Source of the DNA: Oreohelix idahoensis
Taxonomy: Eukaryota > Mollusca > Gastropoda > Stylommatophora > Oreohelicidae
NCBI GenBank assembly: GCA_024509875.1
Contig: JAMPIV010000299.1
Location: 372,001-436,000, forward strand
Length of the DNA: 64,000 nucleotides
Reading direction: 5' to 3'
A program made the position numbers and the translations under genes. The notes under the pieces are model-generated. The model worked only from the letters and a program-made list of their open reading frames with translations, was not told the DNA's origin and did no database searches. Every line of letters begins with the position of its first letter. Position 1 is the stretch's first letter. Below are positions 50,700-60,937 of the stretch, piece after piece.

Positions 50700-53633
50700 T
50701 TAAGAGATTGTCGAATGCACACCCAGCCAAAAATGGGTTATCTTTTTAAAAAAAATTAACAGAAAAATAACTAACAAACTTGTTGACATAAAATTTGACC
50801 ACATGTTACAAAAGATATTATATTTTATGATGAACAAAGTTTACTTTATAAATTTTAATGTTTTATGTGAAAATAGTTAATTAACATGAAGTGATGAAAA
50901 AAAATGAAAGGAAAACCCCCAGTGCACCTGGGAATGAATTTCACTCACATAAAAAATGCAAAAAATGCCAACCAAGCAGATGATGTGTATAACATCGCTA
51001 CCTATGGCGTGAACCACCTAAAAATGTCTACCCCAATGAGCTTTGTAGATTTGGCTCTTGCAATATGACCCTTTTAAATAGCACAAATTTAGAAATTTGT
51101 ATAGCAATATCTCTGTTTCTATACCATGTAAGAAAAAAAAAAAAAAAAGGATAAAGGATAACATGGGCTATAAGTGTGCAAAATGTGAAGGCTATAGATT
51201 TAAAATGTTAGAAAATATCACCGGAACTGTGAATCGCAGGCCCTGTTTTCGTTAAAGTTTAGTTTTTAAAATGTTAAAACACATCTGATAAGATCTCAGT
51301 ATCCCTCAGGAGGATAAGGCTGATCCTCTCTTTGTGTCTGCTCTTCATCCAGGACAAGCCTCTTACGTCTCTTGGCTCTTCTTGCTTCAAGAGAAGCAGC
51401 TTTAACTTTCCTTTGTGAATGTTTTATGCGAAGACTGTCTTTTTCTACACAGAATGTATGCATAAATTTTCCCGGCTGAATGTCCCATTCCTGAAGGTAT
51501 GTTTTCAGGCTGTTAGCTCCATCATTAAAGATGCACACAGCAATTGCAACAGCTGTATTTACAGTTGAAAGTCCTTGATTTTTTATTTTAGGGCAATATT
51601 TCCATATTAAACTGTTCAATGATTCATTAGAAATTTGAGTGTAACCATGCAGGCACTTTCTCAGTAATTCTGTCTTGGAGAGGTCTTTGAATATGGGCTT
51701 AATAGCCTCCATGATAGCAATTAGAAGGTTTCCCTTGTGCTTAAAGTCATTCACTATGCCATCTCTGACAGCCTGTTTGTAGGGACACCAGTCAATGTTG
51801 CAAAAGTTATGAACAGGTTTATCATTTGTTGATGTCTTATAGAAATACACCGCCCAACCCTCTTCTCGCATTTTGTAAAGGTTGTTTATGTTAGCTCGTA
51901 TGGCATTTCCATAGTATACCTGTAGCTTATCAATGACCCTATCTGTTAGTCTACTCTTACCACCTATGGATTTACCATCAGGCAAAGACTTCCCTTTAGA
52001 AAGTTTCTTAAGATTTCTCAACCGAGTACCCATTCTTTTCTGAACATGACCCACACATTCAATTTTTTCTATCAGACAATCCTCTCCATAAGGCTTGGAT
52101 TCAAACACCTTTTTGAAACTGTTAGTGTCTCCATCCCCAATGAACTTTGTATACCTGAGATTATACTTGTCTGCTGAGCGAGAAAACATGTTACAAGCTG
52201 CTGCTGCTTCCATTGACCCTGAGGATCCGTGATGGGTCATCGTACAAACCTCAGCATGACTTTGTTTCCATTGTTGAAATTTGTCTGTGTTGTGGTCTTG
52301 TTTCTTCCAGTACTGACAAGATTTGCACTTTTTACTCTTTGTCTGAGTATCTATTACCTTTCCAGTTTGCAAGCCAATCACAGTTGTGGCACCAACAATA
52401 GATGAATGGCCTCTGGTCATCCAGGTACCATCACAAGATACATCAATGTCTCGGAACTTGTTGTCACCTTCTTCTGCACTCCCATACTCTTGAACAGCAG
52501 CATTATTCATGCTAATAATTTGCACCCTAGTAGCAGCATCCTCCATTCCTTTCTGTATAATAGCATTGCTGCTGTATCTAACTGGGGGTGGTAAATCCAT
52601 TATACCACAGAAAGTGTTTAAATCGGTGTGACTGCCGCAAATACAGTGCATGGCAAAAGCTGCACGCCGATTGATAAGATTTATCTTTGCATTCCCTACT
52701 GAGAGCTGACTACTTGAAGGGAAATGTTTTTGTTCATGACAGTTTGCACTGTTACAATGAAATACAAATTCACTCCCAAGTCCTTGCCTTTTGACTTCAA
52801 CTAATTGTACAGAACTTTGGCAAAAGGTACACAACAATTTTTCAGCAATGTTCTGACCAAGAAGACCCAAGTCAACAATTCTGTGCCCCTCAAGCAAATC
52901 AGTATCATTAACATTATAATTACCTTCCTCGTCAGTTTCTGCAGATTCTGTGTCACAGCTTCGCTCAAACATATCCTCATCAGAGTCATGTGTTAGGTTG
53001 CTAATGTCCAGAATTTTCTGCTCTGATCGTGAAAAGGGCGTGGCATTTCGTTTCATTCCAACATCAAAACATTCAGTCTGCATCGATGGTGTTGAACTAT
53101 GAACGCATGGCTCAGTATCGAATGTCGATGCATTCTGTAGGATTGTTTTCCTTTCATTTCGTTCAGCCGTATGTTGATTGCCATGAAATTTACGCTTCTT
53201 TGATATACCTTTACCGAACTTTTTGTCTGAAGGTATAATTATCACAAATATATTCACGTATTTCCACAAATTAACTCAAAGTTTCAATCACATTTATGTT
53301 TTTTTTTTTTTTTTTACCGCCATGATCGATGAAAAACGAGTATTCATTGTATTCGTTGTATTGAGTATATTTTTTCTAGGGAGTGTTTATTATTTGGTAT
53401 ACCTTCCAATATGAAGGTTAGCAAAAAAGCATATTTTGGGACTAAAAGTCAGCGATTTTTGGAACACACTCATTCTCTTTGAACATTGATAACTCATAAA
53501 CTATTACAGATAAACACATAATTCAAAAAGAATATCGAAGTAAAAAGGCTTATAAATATTTAAAACACAATTATTATATGCAAATCAAAAATAACCTTTT
53601 TTGTCTATTCCTGGGTGTATATGCCCCCCTTAA
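50700..53633 (-). mobile_element. DNA transposon carrying a Mutator-like transposase
   Basis: The transposase gene is bracketed by imperfect inverted ends. CACACCCAGCC...GGGTTATCTTTTT at 50,718-50,747 mirrors ATAACCTTTTTTG...CTGGGTGT at 53,591-53,618. TTAA occurs just outside both ends (50,700-50,703 and 53,630-53,633) and could be the target duplication, as in Kolobok-type elements, but the terminal bases do not match well. The ends are therefore tentative. Confidence 0.55.
51296..53230 (-). CDS. Mutator-like transposase (DDE), long intact frame
   Basis: About 645 codons with no internal stop. After a polar N-terminal part (GISKKRKFHGNQHT) and cysteine-rich segments (CTFCQSS, HCICGSH), the catalytic core reads DVSCDGTWMTRGHSSIVGA, KFIGDGDTNSFKKVFE, CVGHVQKRMGTRLRNLKK and ISNESLNSLIWKYCPK. 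The Asp of CDGTW, the Asp of GDGD and the Glu of NESLN are the likely catalytic triad. The arrangement matches the transposase family labelled Mutator-like in invertebrate genomes. There is no ATG at the 5' end of the open frame; the first residues may come from an upstream exon (a TTCAG acceptor lies near 53,230). The frame being open suggests recent or ongoing activity. Confidence 0.8.
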   Translation of the reverse strand, partial: SDKKFGKGISKKRKFHGNQHTAERNERKTILQNASTFDTEPCVHSSTPSMQTECFDVGMKRNATPFSRSEQKILDISNLTHDSDEDMFERSCDTESAETDEEGNYNVNDTDLLEGHRIVDLGLLGQNIAEKLLCTFCQSSVQLVEVKRQGLGSEFVFHCNSANCHEQKHFPSSSQLSVGNAKINLINRRAAFAMHCICGSHTDLNTFCGIMDLPPPVRYSSNAIIQKGMEDAATRVQIISMNNAAVQEYGSAEEGDNKFRDIDVSCDGTWMTRGHSSIVGATTVIGLQTGKVIDTQTKSKKCKSCQYWKKQDHNTDKFQQWKQSHAEVCTMTHHGSSGSMEAAAACNMFSRSADKYNLRYTKFIGDGDTNSFKKVFESKPYGEDCLIEKIECVGHVQKRMGTRLRNLKKLSKGKSLPDGKSIGGKSRLTDRVIDKLQVYYGNAIRANINNLYKMREEGWAVYFYKTSTNDKPVHNFCNIDWCPYKQAVRDGIVNDFKHKGNLLIAIMEAIKPIFKDLSKTELLRKCLHGYTQISNESLNSLIWKYCPKIKNQGLSTVNTAVAIAVCIFNDGANSLKTYLQEWDIQPGKFMHTFCVEKDSLRIKHSQRKVKAASLEARRAKRRKRLVLDEEQTQREDQPYPPEGY

Positions 53634-54500
53634 AGTATTAATTTTTTGGCAATGCAACATTATAAAGTAGTATAACAGTATACATTGATAGTTTCTGATC
53701 ACAATTAAGAAATAAATTAAAATAGTATGAACAACTGGATGATCTAATCCTCCAAACAGTTTATAATTCGAAACATTATCAGTTAGGACGACATATAATC
53801 AGCACTCATAAAGTATTTGAACAGTCTACGATTGTATGAATAGGGATTGTGAGAGTTTTTCAAGTCATGTGAAAGATTATTCTAAAGATGAGCAGTTAAG
53901 TACGTCAAGCTTTTCTTGACCCCGTCTAGCCTACGATAGGGTACCTGTAATTCGTTTAAGCGCTGACTGCACTTTTAAGTATTCTCATAGCGGCCAAAAT
54001 TATTCTATTACTCCATGTATTCATTAATTTTTTTGACTGCCTGGGCCTTTGACACTGCCTTTGATGAATGGGTTTGTTGCACTTCAGTACTGTCTGGCTA
54101 ATAAGGCCTATTTAGGATACTAAGAGTGAAAAGAGAAGGTAAATCCTCGCTGAGGATAAGAAAGTTTCAGTAGGTATTCTGATTTCCAGCGACTGCTTCA
54201 CTCTACAGTCCCAAATGATACAAGAGTCTTTATTTCCGGCTTAGCCCGAAGACAGCAATGATACAATCTAACACTCATATCACAAATGAAAGAAACAAGT
54301 AATAAAATAAGATGTATATTTATTTATCTATATATAATCAAAATGGAAAATAAATAACACAGCCCTACAAAAAAAATATTTTTTTGGTGCCAAACATTTT
54401 ACTCTTGATTGTACATAAATGAGGCCTGCTCATTCCAAATATCACATTTACTTGTCTGTAGCAGCTCTAGTTTTTTTAGATACAGACATTTCTGTATTTC
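53634..54500. other. interval without recognised genes
   Basis: AT-rich DNA. The only structure I see is a segment at about 54,036-54,112 that resembles 57,060-57,140. No ORF has a family signature. Confidence 0.5.
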
Positions 54501-54507
54501 ATTAATA

Positions 54508-54589
54508 CAGGGTGACCCAAAAAAACGGGCCAGCGCAAGTACTATTTGTGTGCGTGCGGGTCCGTTTTTTTTTTTTTTGGGTCACCCTA
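54508..54589. mobile_element. 82-bp mariner-like hairpin MITE
   Basis: Inverted ends CAGGGTGACCC and GGGTCACCCTA enclose about 60 bases. The pairing extends through an A/T-run to ACGG / CCGT. TA flanks both sides (54,506-54,507 and 54,590-54,591). The ends resemble mariner/Tc1 terminal repeats. It is nearly a perfect fold-back with only a short loop region. Confidence 0.7.
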
Positions 54590-54781
54590 TATTATTACAA
54601 TATTTTCTATATAAGGCAATGTAAAAAAAAACTATTGCTGTCTAGTCCTTTACAAAAGAAAACTGCTTGTTTACTCTCAGTTTCAGTTTTCCAAGAATCT
54701 TCCCAGAATTGCCTTTTTTAGATTTTAAGCCACTGCATGCATGTTAGTATGCTACTTATTTTATTCCAATTCTAACAGAGA

Positions 54782-56449
54782 ATGGCATCATCTTCAAGAT
54801 GAGCATGTTTTCTTTCACCGCATTTATTTTGTTATATTTGTGGAGAGTACACTTTCAAAGAAGAACATAGGAAGCATATTACTGTTTTTGTGAAAAAGGC
54901 ATACTTTGCTTACTTTAAAGTAAAACTAGGTGACCAGGAAAAGTCTTGGGCTCCTCATATTGTTTGCAAAACATGTGTTGAACACCTGCGACAGTGGATA
55001 TGTGGGAAAAGAAAATGTTTAAAATTTAGCCCATGAACCACTATGATAACTGTTATTTCTGTGTTGTGAATATTAAGGGAATTCATGGAAAAAATCACAA
55101 AAAGTGTTTCCACTTAGATTTAGATTCTGCTAGGCGACCTGTTCCACACGGAGATGACATACCAATTCCAACTTTCAGTCAGATTTCGGATTCCCTGCTA
55201 GAAGATGAGACAGCAGTGGCATGTGGAACGACAAGTGACAGTGATAGTGATTTCGAAGATGATTTTTCAGATGCTCAACGATTCGACCAGCTTGAGCTAA
55301 ATGATCTAATACGAGATCTATATCTCTCCAAGGAATCTTCACAACTTTTGACTTCAAGATTGAAAGAAAAAAATTACTGACTGCTGAAACAAAGGTTACA
55401 TTTTATCGCAGCAGAGAGCAAGGTTTTATTCTATTCTTTTGTAAAGAAAACAACCTTGTGTTTTGTACTAATGTAGGAGGTCTTGTTAACAAAATGTGTG
55501 TACGTTATGCACCAGATGAGTGGCGACTTTTCATTGACAGCTCTAAAAGAAGTTTGAAGGGTGTTCTCTTACACAATGGTAACAAATATGGCTCAATTCC
55601 AATTGCTCATTCTACTACAATGAAGGAGGAGTGTGCTACAATAAGCACAGTTCTGGAAAAATTGAAGTATTTAGAACATAACTGGATGGTTTGTGTAGAT
55701 CTTAAAATGATGAACTTCTTGCTTGGCCTGCAAATGGGATTCACCAAATATCCATGCTTTATATGTTTGTGGGATAGCAGGGCAAAAGATATGCACTGGA
55801 CAAAGAAACAGTGGCCGTTGAGGGATGAATTTAAAGTTGGAGAAAAAAATATTGTCAATAAGCCTCTCATTGATCGAAAAAGAGTTCTACTGCCACCATT
55901 ACATATAAAGCTTGGCTTGATGAAGCAATTTGTTAAGGCACTGAACAAAGATGGTACCTGTTTTAATTACTTATGCAGAAAGTTTCCAGAATTGAGCATA
56001 GACAAACTTAAAGCAAGAATTTTTGATGGACCTCAAATTAGAAAGTTAATAAACGATCCAAATTTTATTGATTCCATGAATAAAACAGAGTCCACAGCCT
56101 GGTCATCATTATTTTAGTTGTGCAAAACTTTCTGGGTAACTTTAAAGCAGACAATTATTCTGAATTAGTTGGAAACATGCTGTCGAGTTTTTGTGAACTT
56201 GGATGCAACATGAGCATAAAATTGCACTACCTCCATAACCATTTACATTTATTTCCGGAGAATCTTGACGGCTTTAGTGAGGAGCAGGGAGAAAGATTTC
56301 ACCAAGATATAAAAACAATGGAAGAGAGATACCAGGGACTTTGGGATGCCAACATGATGGCAGATTACTGTTGGACCCTTAAGCGTGACTGTCCGGGCAT
56401 ATCACATTCCAGGAAGTCCTCGAAAAGATCATTTTTGCGTGTTGACTAA
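54782..56449 (+). pseudogene. decayed zinc-finger transposon-type protein of unknown function
   Basis: Starts at ATG 54,782. Cysteine pairs CYICGEYTF, CKTCVEHL and CYFCVVNI suggest a zinc-binding N-terminus. An acidic stretch (DSDSDFEDDFSD) comes next, then WRLFIDSSKRSLKGVLLHNG, CVDLKMMNFLLGLQ, YPCFICLWDSRAKDMHW, LPPLHIKLGLMKQFVKALN and EEQGERFHQDIKTMEERYQG. This family recurs as multicopy uncharacterised proteins in invertebrate and fish genomes, which implies a mobile origin; I know no assigned function. Breaks: TGA at 54,800, frame changes near 55,035 and 55,370, and a stop at about 56,117. One remaining frame (55,458-56,117) is long. Confidence 0.7.
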
Positions 56450-57180
56450 ACAAGTGCTAGTGATAAAGTGTTATTACATTTTTGGTAATATATGCACAGT
56501 AATTACATATAATATGAATGCAGACTAAAGTAAAAATGCCACTGATAGCACCTAACTCTAGGATTGTACATAACAATTGCCCTACTAATATGGTCATTCT
56601 TAGTTATCTCAAAAACTAGAGCTGATAGAAAAAATCTGATTACATTTTTGGAATCAGCAACCCAAAATTACCCAAGAACAGCTATACAATTTAAGGCACC
56701 AAAATGTGTGTATACCAGTGTAATTTTCGTGACACAATCTGTAACTGTAAAACAATTAAAATAAAATTATTAACTAATTACTTTAACTTTATATCTGAGA
56801 CTGGACTTAAAAAAAACACTTTTCAACAAAGGATTACACAATACTTGATGATGATGAAGTGGTTAGTATAATGCTCAACGACGAAAAAATAAGATATGCA
56901 CATATGGCACAGTCTAAGAAAGTATATCGCTTCTGGGTGCGTTCTTCTTGTGACCAAAGAACTACTATCTGTACTGAATATTGAATAATCTTGCTATGAT
57001 GTATGGCTCTATTACGCCTCAATACTATCTACCTATTGCTCGGGGTATTGATGAATATGTATGGCTGACTGGGCGAATGACACTGGCTTTGATGAATGGC
57101 TTTGTTGCACCTCACTACGATCTGGCCAACGCACTGAGTACTATTGAATACGTAACGCTGCCTAGGATATTGAGTAACAT
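56450..57180. other. interval without recognised genes
   Basis: AT-rich DNA. Bases 57,060-57,140 (GACACTGGCTTTGATGAATGG...) resemble 54,036-54,112. I find no inverted terminal repeat that would define the end of the upstream pseudogene's element. Confidence 0.45.
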
Positions 57181-57715
57181 ATAAGGAAGGGAAAACCGAG
57201 GCCTGTAAACAGTAAATAAATATTAGACAAACATAAAGGTATGTTTTCAGGCACTCGTAAGAAATAAAGAAGTAAAACACTAGACAACAGAAAAACAACA
57301 GACGTGAGTGGCCTACCCAGGATTTGAACCCCGGACCTTCCGTACGACAACACCGCTTAGCTATACAAGCGAATCACACTATCATCCCGGCCAGCTAGGC
57401 ATCCCCAAAAAAGATGCTTTGCTGACCGGTCATTAGTGCGAAACGCAAGACAACACCGGAAGTTTACAATGGGCAGCTTAGCCTTATTAATGACGCAATC
57501 ACTTCTGTTGTTCCCCTATTATACAGTATACGTCAGTCCACACAAGACAAAGACCTTGATACTGTGTTAGTTCAAATCCTGGGTAAGCCACTCACGTCTG
57601 TTGTTTTTCTGTTGTCTAGTGTTCTACTTCTTTATTTCTTACGAGTGCCTGAAAACATACCTTTATGTTTGTCTAATATTTATTTACTGTTTACAGGCCT
57701 CTGGTTTCCCTTCTT
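57181..57715 (-). mobile_element. fold-back repeat with tRNA-like promoter, copy B
   Basis: Long inverted arms, about 57,184-57,330 and 57,568-57,712, each about 145 bp. Beside the left arm, a minus-strand tRNA-like segment has B box GGTTCAAATCC (57,320-57,330) and A box TAGCTAAGCGG (57,353-57,363). The centre (57,400-57,567) matches copy A. Here the second arm also retains TTCAAATCC, so the element looks like two SINE bodies joined tail-out. It abuts the truncated end of an RTE-like LINE. Confidence 0.75.
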
Positions 57716-59018
57716 GCCAACTCCTCAATATACTTCCTCTTATCTTTTTTGATACTTCTTTTTACTTCTTTGTTTGCTTCTGTGTACACTTCTTGAGCCT
57801 TGGCTTTGGAACTTCTGGTTTTGCTTTTGTTTAAATCTGCTTTCTTGTTTTTCCTGTCTTTTATCTTATTGATGGTTTCTGTTGTTATCCATGCTTTCTG
57901 TTGTCTTTCTCTTTTCCCCAGTATTTCTTCACATGTCTCATTCCATACAGTTTTGACCTGCTGCCAATAGTCTTCTGTATTCTCTACATCTTCCAGTTGT
58001 TGCAGCACTTGGAATTTGTTGGATACTGTGACCGCAAATTTGTCTCTTGTTTCTTGATTTCTTAGATGTCCTACATTAAATTGTTGTCTATAATTTGCAT
58101 TGTTGCATATCTCTTGAGCTTCATTTTTACTTTGGCTATCAGAAGGTGGTGATCTGATGCCACATCTACTCCTCTATATACCTTTACATCCTGCTATGAT
58201 GATCTAAACTTCTTGTTTATGCATATATGATCAATCTGATTTTCTGTTCTATGGTCTGGTGATATCCATGTTGCCTTGTGTATTCTCTTATGTGGAAACA
58301 TGCTTCCTCCTAATGCCAGTTGATTTGAAGCACAGAAGTTTGAGAATAGTTCCCCATTTTCATTTATTATTCCTAGCCCATGTTTTCCCATGACTTCTTC
58401 AAATCCGGTATTGACTGTACCTATCTTTGCAATCATGTCACCCATCAAAATTGTGATGTCTCTTCTTTTTACTTTATCCATAAGTTTCTGTAGTCTAGTA
58501 TAAAATGCTTCTTTCACCGACTCTTCTTTGTCATTAGTTGGTGCATAACATTGGATGACATTTACATGTATTTTCTTTTTAGCTGTTTTAAAAGTGGCTG
58601 TTATTATTCTAGGTCCAACAGCTTCCCATTCAATGAGTGCTTTCTGTGCTTCTTTAGATAACATAAGAGCTACCCCTTCACTGTGGTGTGAACTTTCGTC
58701 TTCATGTCCCGAGGACAGCACCAATTCACCTGTGATGAGTTTCTTCCTGTCTACCCCCTTCCACTTTGTTTCACACATTCCCAAAACCTCGATTTTATAT
58801 TCCCTCATTTCTGCTGCTACTTGTGCCACTTTCCCTTGTTCGTTTAATGTCCGAACATTCCAGGTGCCAAATCTGGAAGTTCTCCTAGAAGAAAGAAGGT
58901 TAGTCAGCAACACAGACTCCTTTCGGCTTTCTCTGTGTTGCATCATACGCCTCCCTGCGAGAGGACCTTCACCTGTCTTGGATGGCTGTGTTTTATTTTC
59001 CTTATTTGACTTGACCAT
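57716..59018 (-). pseudogene. RTE-like LINE 5' half: endonuclease and linker
   Basis: From ATG 59,018 (MVKSNKENKTQPSK) the minus strand gives FGTWNVRTLNEQGKVAQV, VLGMCETKWKG (catalytic Glu), EGVALMLSKEAQ, NVIQCYAPTNDKEE, ILMGDMIAKIGT (GDxN-like, Asn replaced by Ile) and ATWISPDHRTENQIDHICI. These are blocks of an APE-type endonuclease as in RTE/BovB LINEs. After a frame break, a linker with KAWITTETINKIKDRKNKK runs to 57,716, where the LINE is cut by the fold-back repeat. RT is absent. Confidence 0.8.
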
Positions 59019-59165
59019 GTTTGTTGAAATTTTTTGTGATTTAAATTTTTTTTACAGGATGGGGTAACCAGCCCCATGCCCAACCCTCCTTAGTCGCTTT
59101 CTACGACATGCATGGAAAGGAACAGTGTTACTATTCTTTGCTCCCCTTTCGGGCCCCGGTAACAC
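59019..59165 (-). other. probable 5' UTR of the RTE-like LINE
   Basis: Upstream of the endonuclease ATG, the minus strand contains a GC-rich block with CGACTAAGGAGGGTTGGGC and a hairpin ATGGGG/CCCCAT. It is compositionally distinct from its flanks. I cannot tell whether it holds a promoter or ribozyme. Confidence 0.4.
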
Positions 59166-59239
59166 ACGTCTGCAGAAGTTGCAATTCTAATGCCTTTCCA
59201 GGTTAATGAGACAACTACTATTGAAGATTATAGCTTGGT

Positions 59240-59505
59240 ACTGTGGTAGTGCACTGGCTTCGTAGCGCAGTGGTCTATGGTTCGATCCCCAGATGAGGTG
59301 GGAATTTTTTAGGCGACAAACGGCTCCTGGGTCGACCCAGCCCCAAATGGGTACCAGAGCAACTCTGGGAAGGTTAAGGCGGCCGGCGTGATGCCGACCA
59401 CATCACCCCTAGTGTGCCGACGGTCAAGATAATATGGGCTTAACACCATATTCCCAATATGCCTCAATGGGCGTGTAACGGGTTCCTTTACCTTTACCTT
59501 TTACT
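59240..59505 (+). repeat. tRNA-derived SINE (plus strand)
   Basis: A box TAGCGCAGTGG (about 59,261-59,271) and B box GGTTCGATCCC (about 59,279-59,289) are both near consensus. They are followed by the core GGCTCCTGGGTCGACCCAGC and CAAATGGGTACC (59,321-59,353). Then comes a body with GGCGTGATGCCGACC, and a tail of CCTTTACCTTTACCTTTTA. It is the best-preserved SINE in the window. Confidence 0.8.
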
Positions 59506-59843
59506 GCGGTTTCTAGGCGTCTCTTTGTGCCTAATTTATTATCACTTTCTTGAACTCGTGAAGACATATATAAAGTAACTAGAAGTCTATCTGCTTACAT
59601 TCTATTAAATCGGACTACTAAAATTTTCAGAAATATGTTTTGACAGTATATTATTGTTCATGATATTTTAATGTTGAATTTAAAATATCACATGTTTCGT
59701 TAGGAAATTATTAATTTAAAAAAAAATTCCGCCTTACATTTGGGTCGTAAAAATCAAACATTTATGTATCAAATTTCTTTCCCGCCCGAAACACACGGGA
59801 GACAGCGTGAACTGCATTTAAATCTAAAACGTTACACTTTGTT

Positions 59844-59946
<103 letters not shown>

Positions 59947-59999
59947 TGAGTCCATACTTGTCTGGCGCAAGTTGTGTAAGAAGACATTTTCAAAATATG

Positions 60000-60290
60000 G
60001 AACTGATTCTAGACAAGCGCCACTGGAACAAGAGATGAGAGGAAGACGCTGGACATGGAAAGGAAATATAGAGAAAACATGTTGATAGCGTCACAAGCAC
60101 GGTCCTTGCTCCGGAATCCCCAGGGTTAGAGAGGTAGATGTAGATAAAAGAACACGTAGAAAAAAGAACTGAAAACCGACATGCATGGGGATAAAGAAGT
60201 TATGGACAGAACATAAGTTGATACCAACAGATAGAAAAAACGTGGCATATGTTTGTTAAAAGCTATGCTTCTTAGGGAAATCTGAAATTA
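60000..60290 (+). mobile_element. 3' end fragment of an RTE-like LINE
   Basis: The stretch GCGCCACTGGAACAAGAGAT through AGCTATGCTTCTTAGGGAAA parallels 30,739-31,005 almost base for base in layout, with more decay. It lies directly upstream of the GPCR pseudogene. Confidence 0.6.
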
Positions 60291-60344
60291 GAATATACGT
60301 CTAATATTAGTTAATTTATTCTATGTTTGCTATTTTTATTTCAG

Positions 60345-60937
60345 GTAAAAAGAATCATAACGGCAACAAGAATGTCTATCACTATCGTTTGTATCTTCCT
60401 CATCCTGACGGCTACAGGGGTACCAGTTTATGTGGTCAGTAGGCTTAGCATTAAATTTTTCCCAGTCAAAAATAAAACCATGATTGGTCTTATACACACA
60501 GCCAATAGAGTAGCTGTAGAAAAAAACATCCTACACAATCAACAGCGCAGTTATTCCTGTTTTGGCGTTTGTGGTCATCAGTGTCTGTACGATAACACTG
60601 GTAATTAAACTGCAACAGAGTACAAATTGGAGGAATAAGTCAACTATTCTTGCACAAGCCGATGTGGTATCTACCCGTAACCAGAAGGTAGCTGAAATGG
60701 TTGTGATGATTTCTACACTATTTATTGCCTGTTTTATCCAATGAGCATATTATTTATAGCTATGTGGATGGTACCTGGGCTTGCTATCGATGGTAATCAA
60801 CTGAGTACCCTACTGTTAGTAGGTGGACTTGGTACAATTCTTGAATCAGTCAACTCATCTATGAATATATTTATTTATTATAATATGAGCAGCAAATACA
60901 GACACACGTTTCATCTACTTTTTTGCAGAGGTAATTA
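60345..60937 (+). pseudogene. rhodopsin-like GPCR fragment (TM4-TM7), gastropod chemosensory-type
   Basis: The coding begins after a plausible splice acceptor (TTATTTCAG at 60,344) with VKRIITATRMSITIVCIF (start of TM4). An extracellular loop has SRLSIKFFPVKNKTMIGL. After a frame change at about 60,540, TM5 reads AVIPVLAFVVISVCTITLV. Intracellular loop 3 has STRNQKVAEMVVMISTLF into TM6, and a lost base at about 60,735 creates a stop. TM7 ends with SSMNIFIYYNMSSKYRHTF, the position of NPxxY. TM1-TM3 are not found upstream. The pattern resembles the large GPCR families of heterobranch gastropods, whose ligands are largely unknown. Confidence 0.7.

Noticed and set aside
57181..57715. True tRNA gene within the fold-back repeat
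   Set aside because: The A and B boxes are good, but the segment recurs at 10.9 kb inside the same repeat and no closed acceptor stem is visible.
59019..59165. Self-cleaving ribozyme at the LINE 5' end
   Set aside because: A hairpin is visible, but I could not fit a hammerhead or HDV-like core with confidence.
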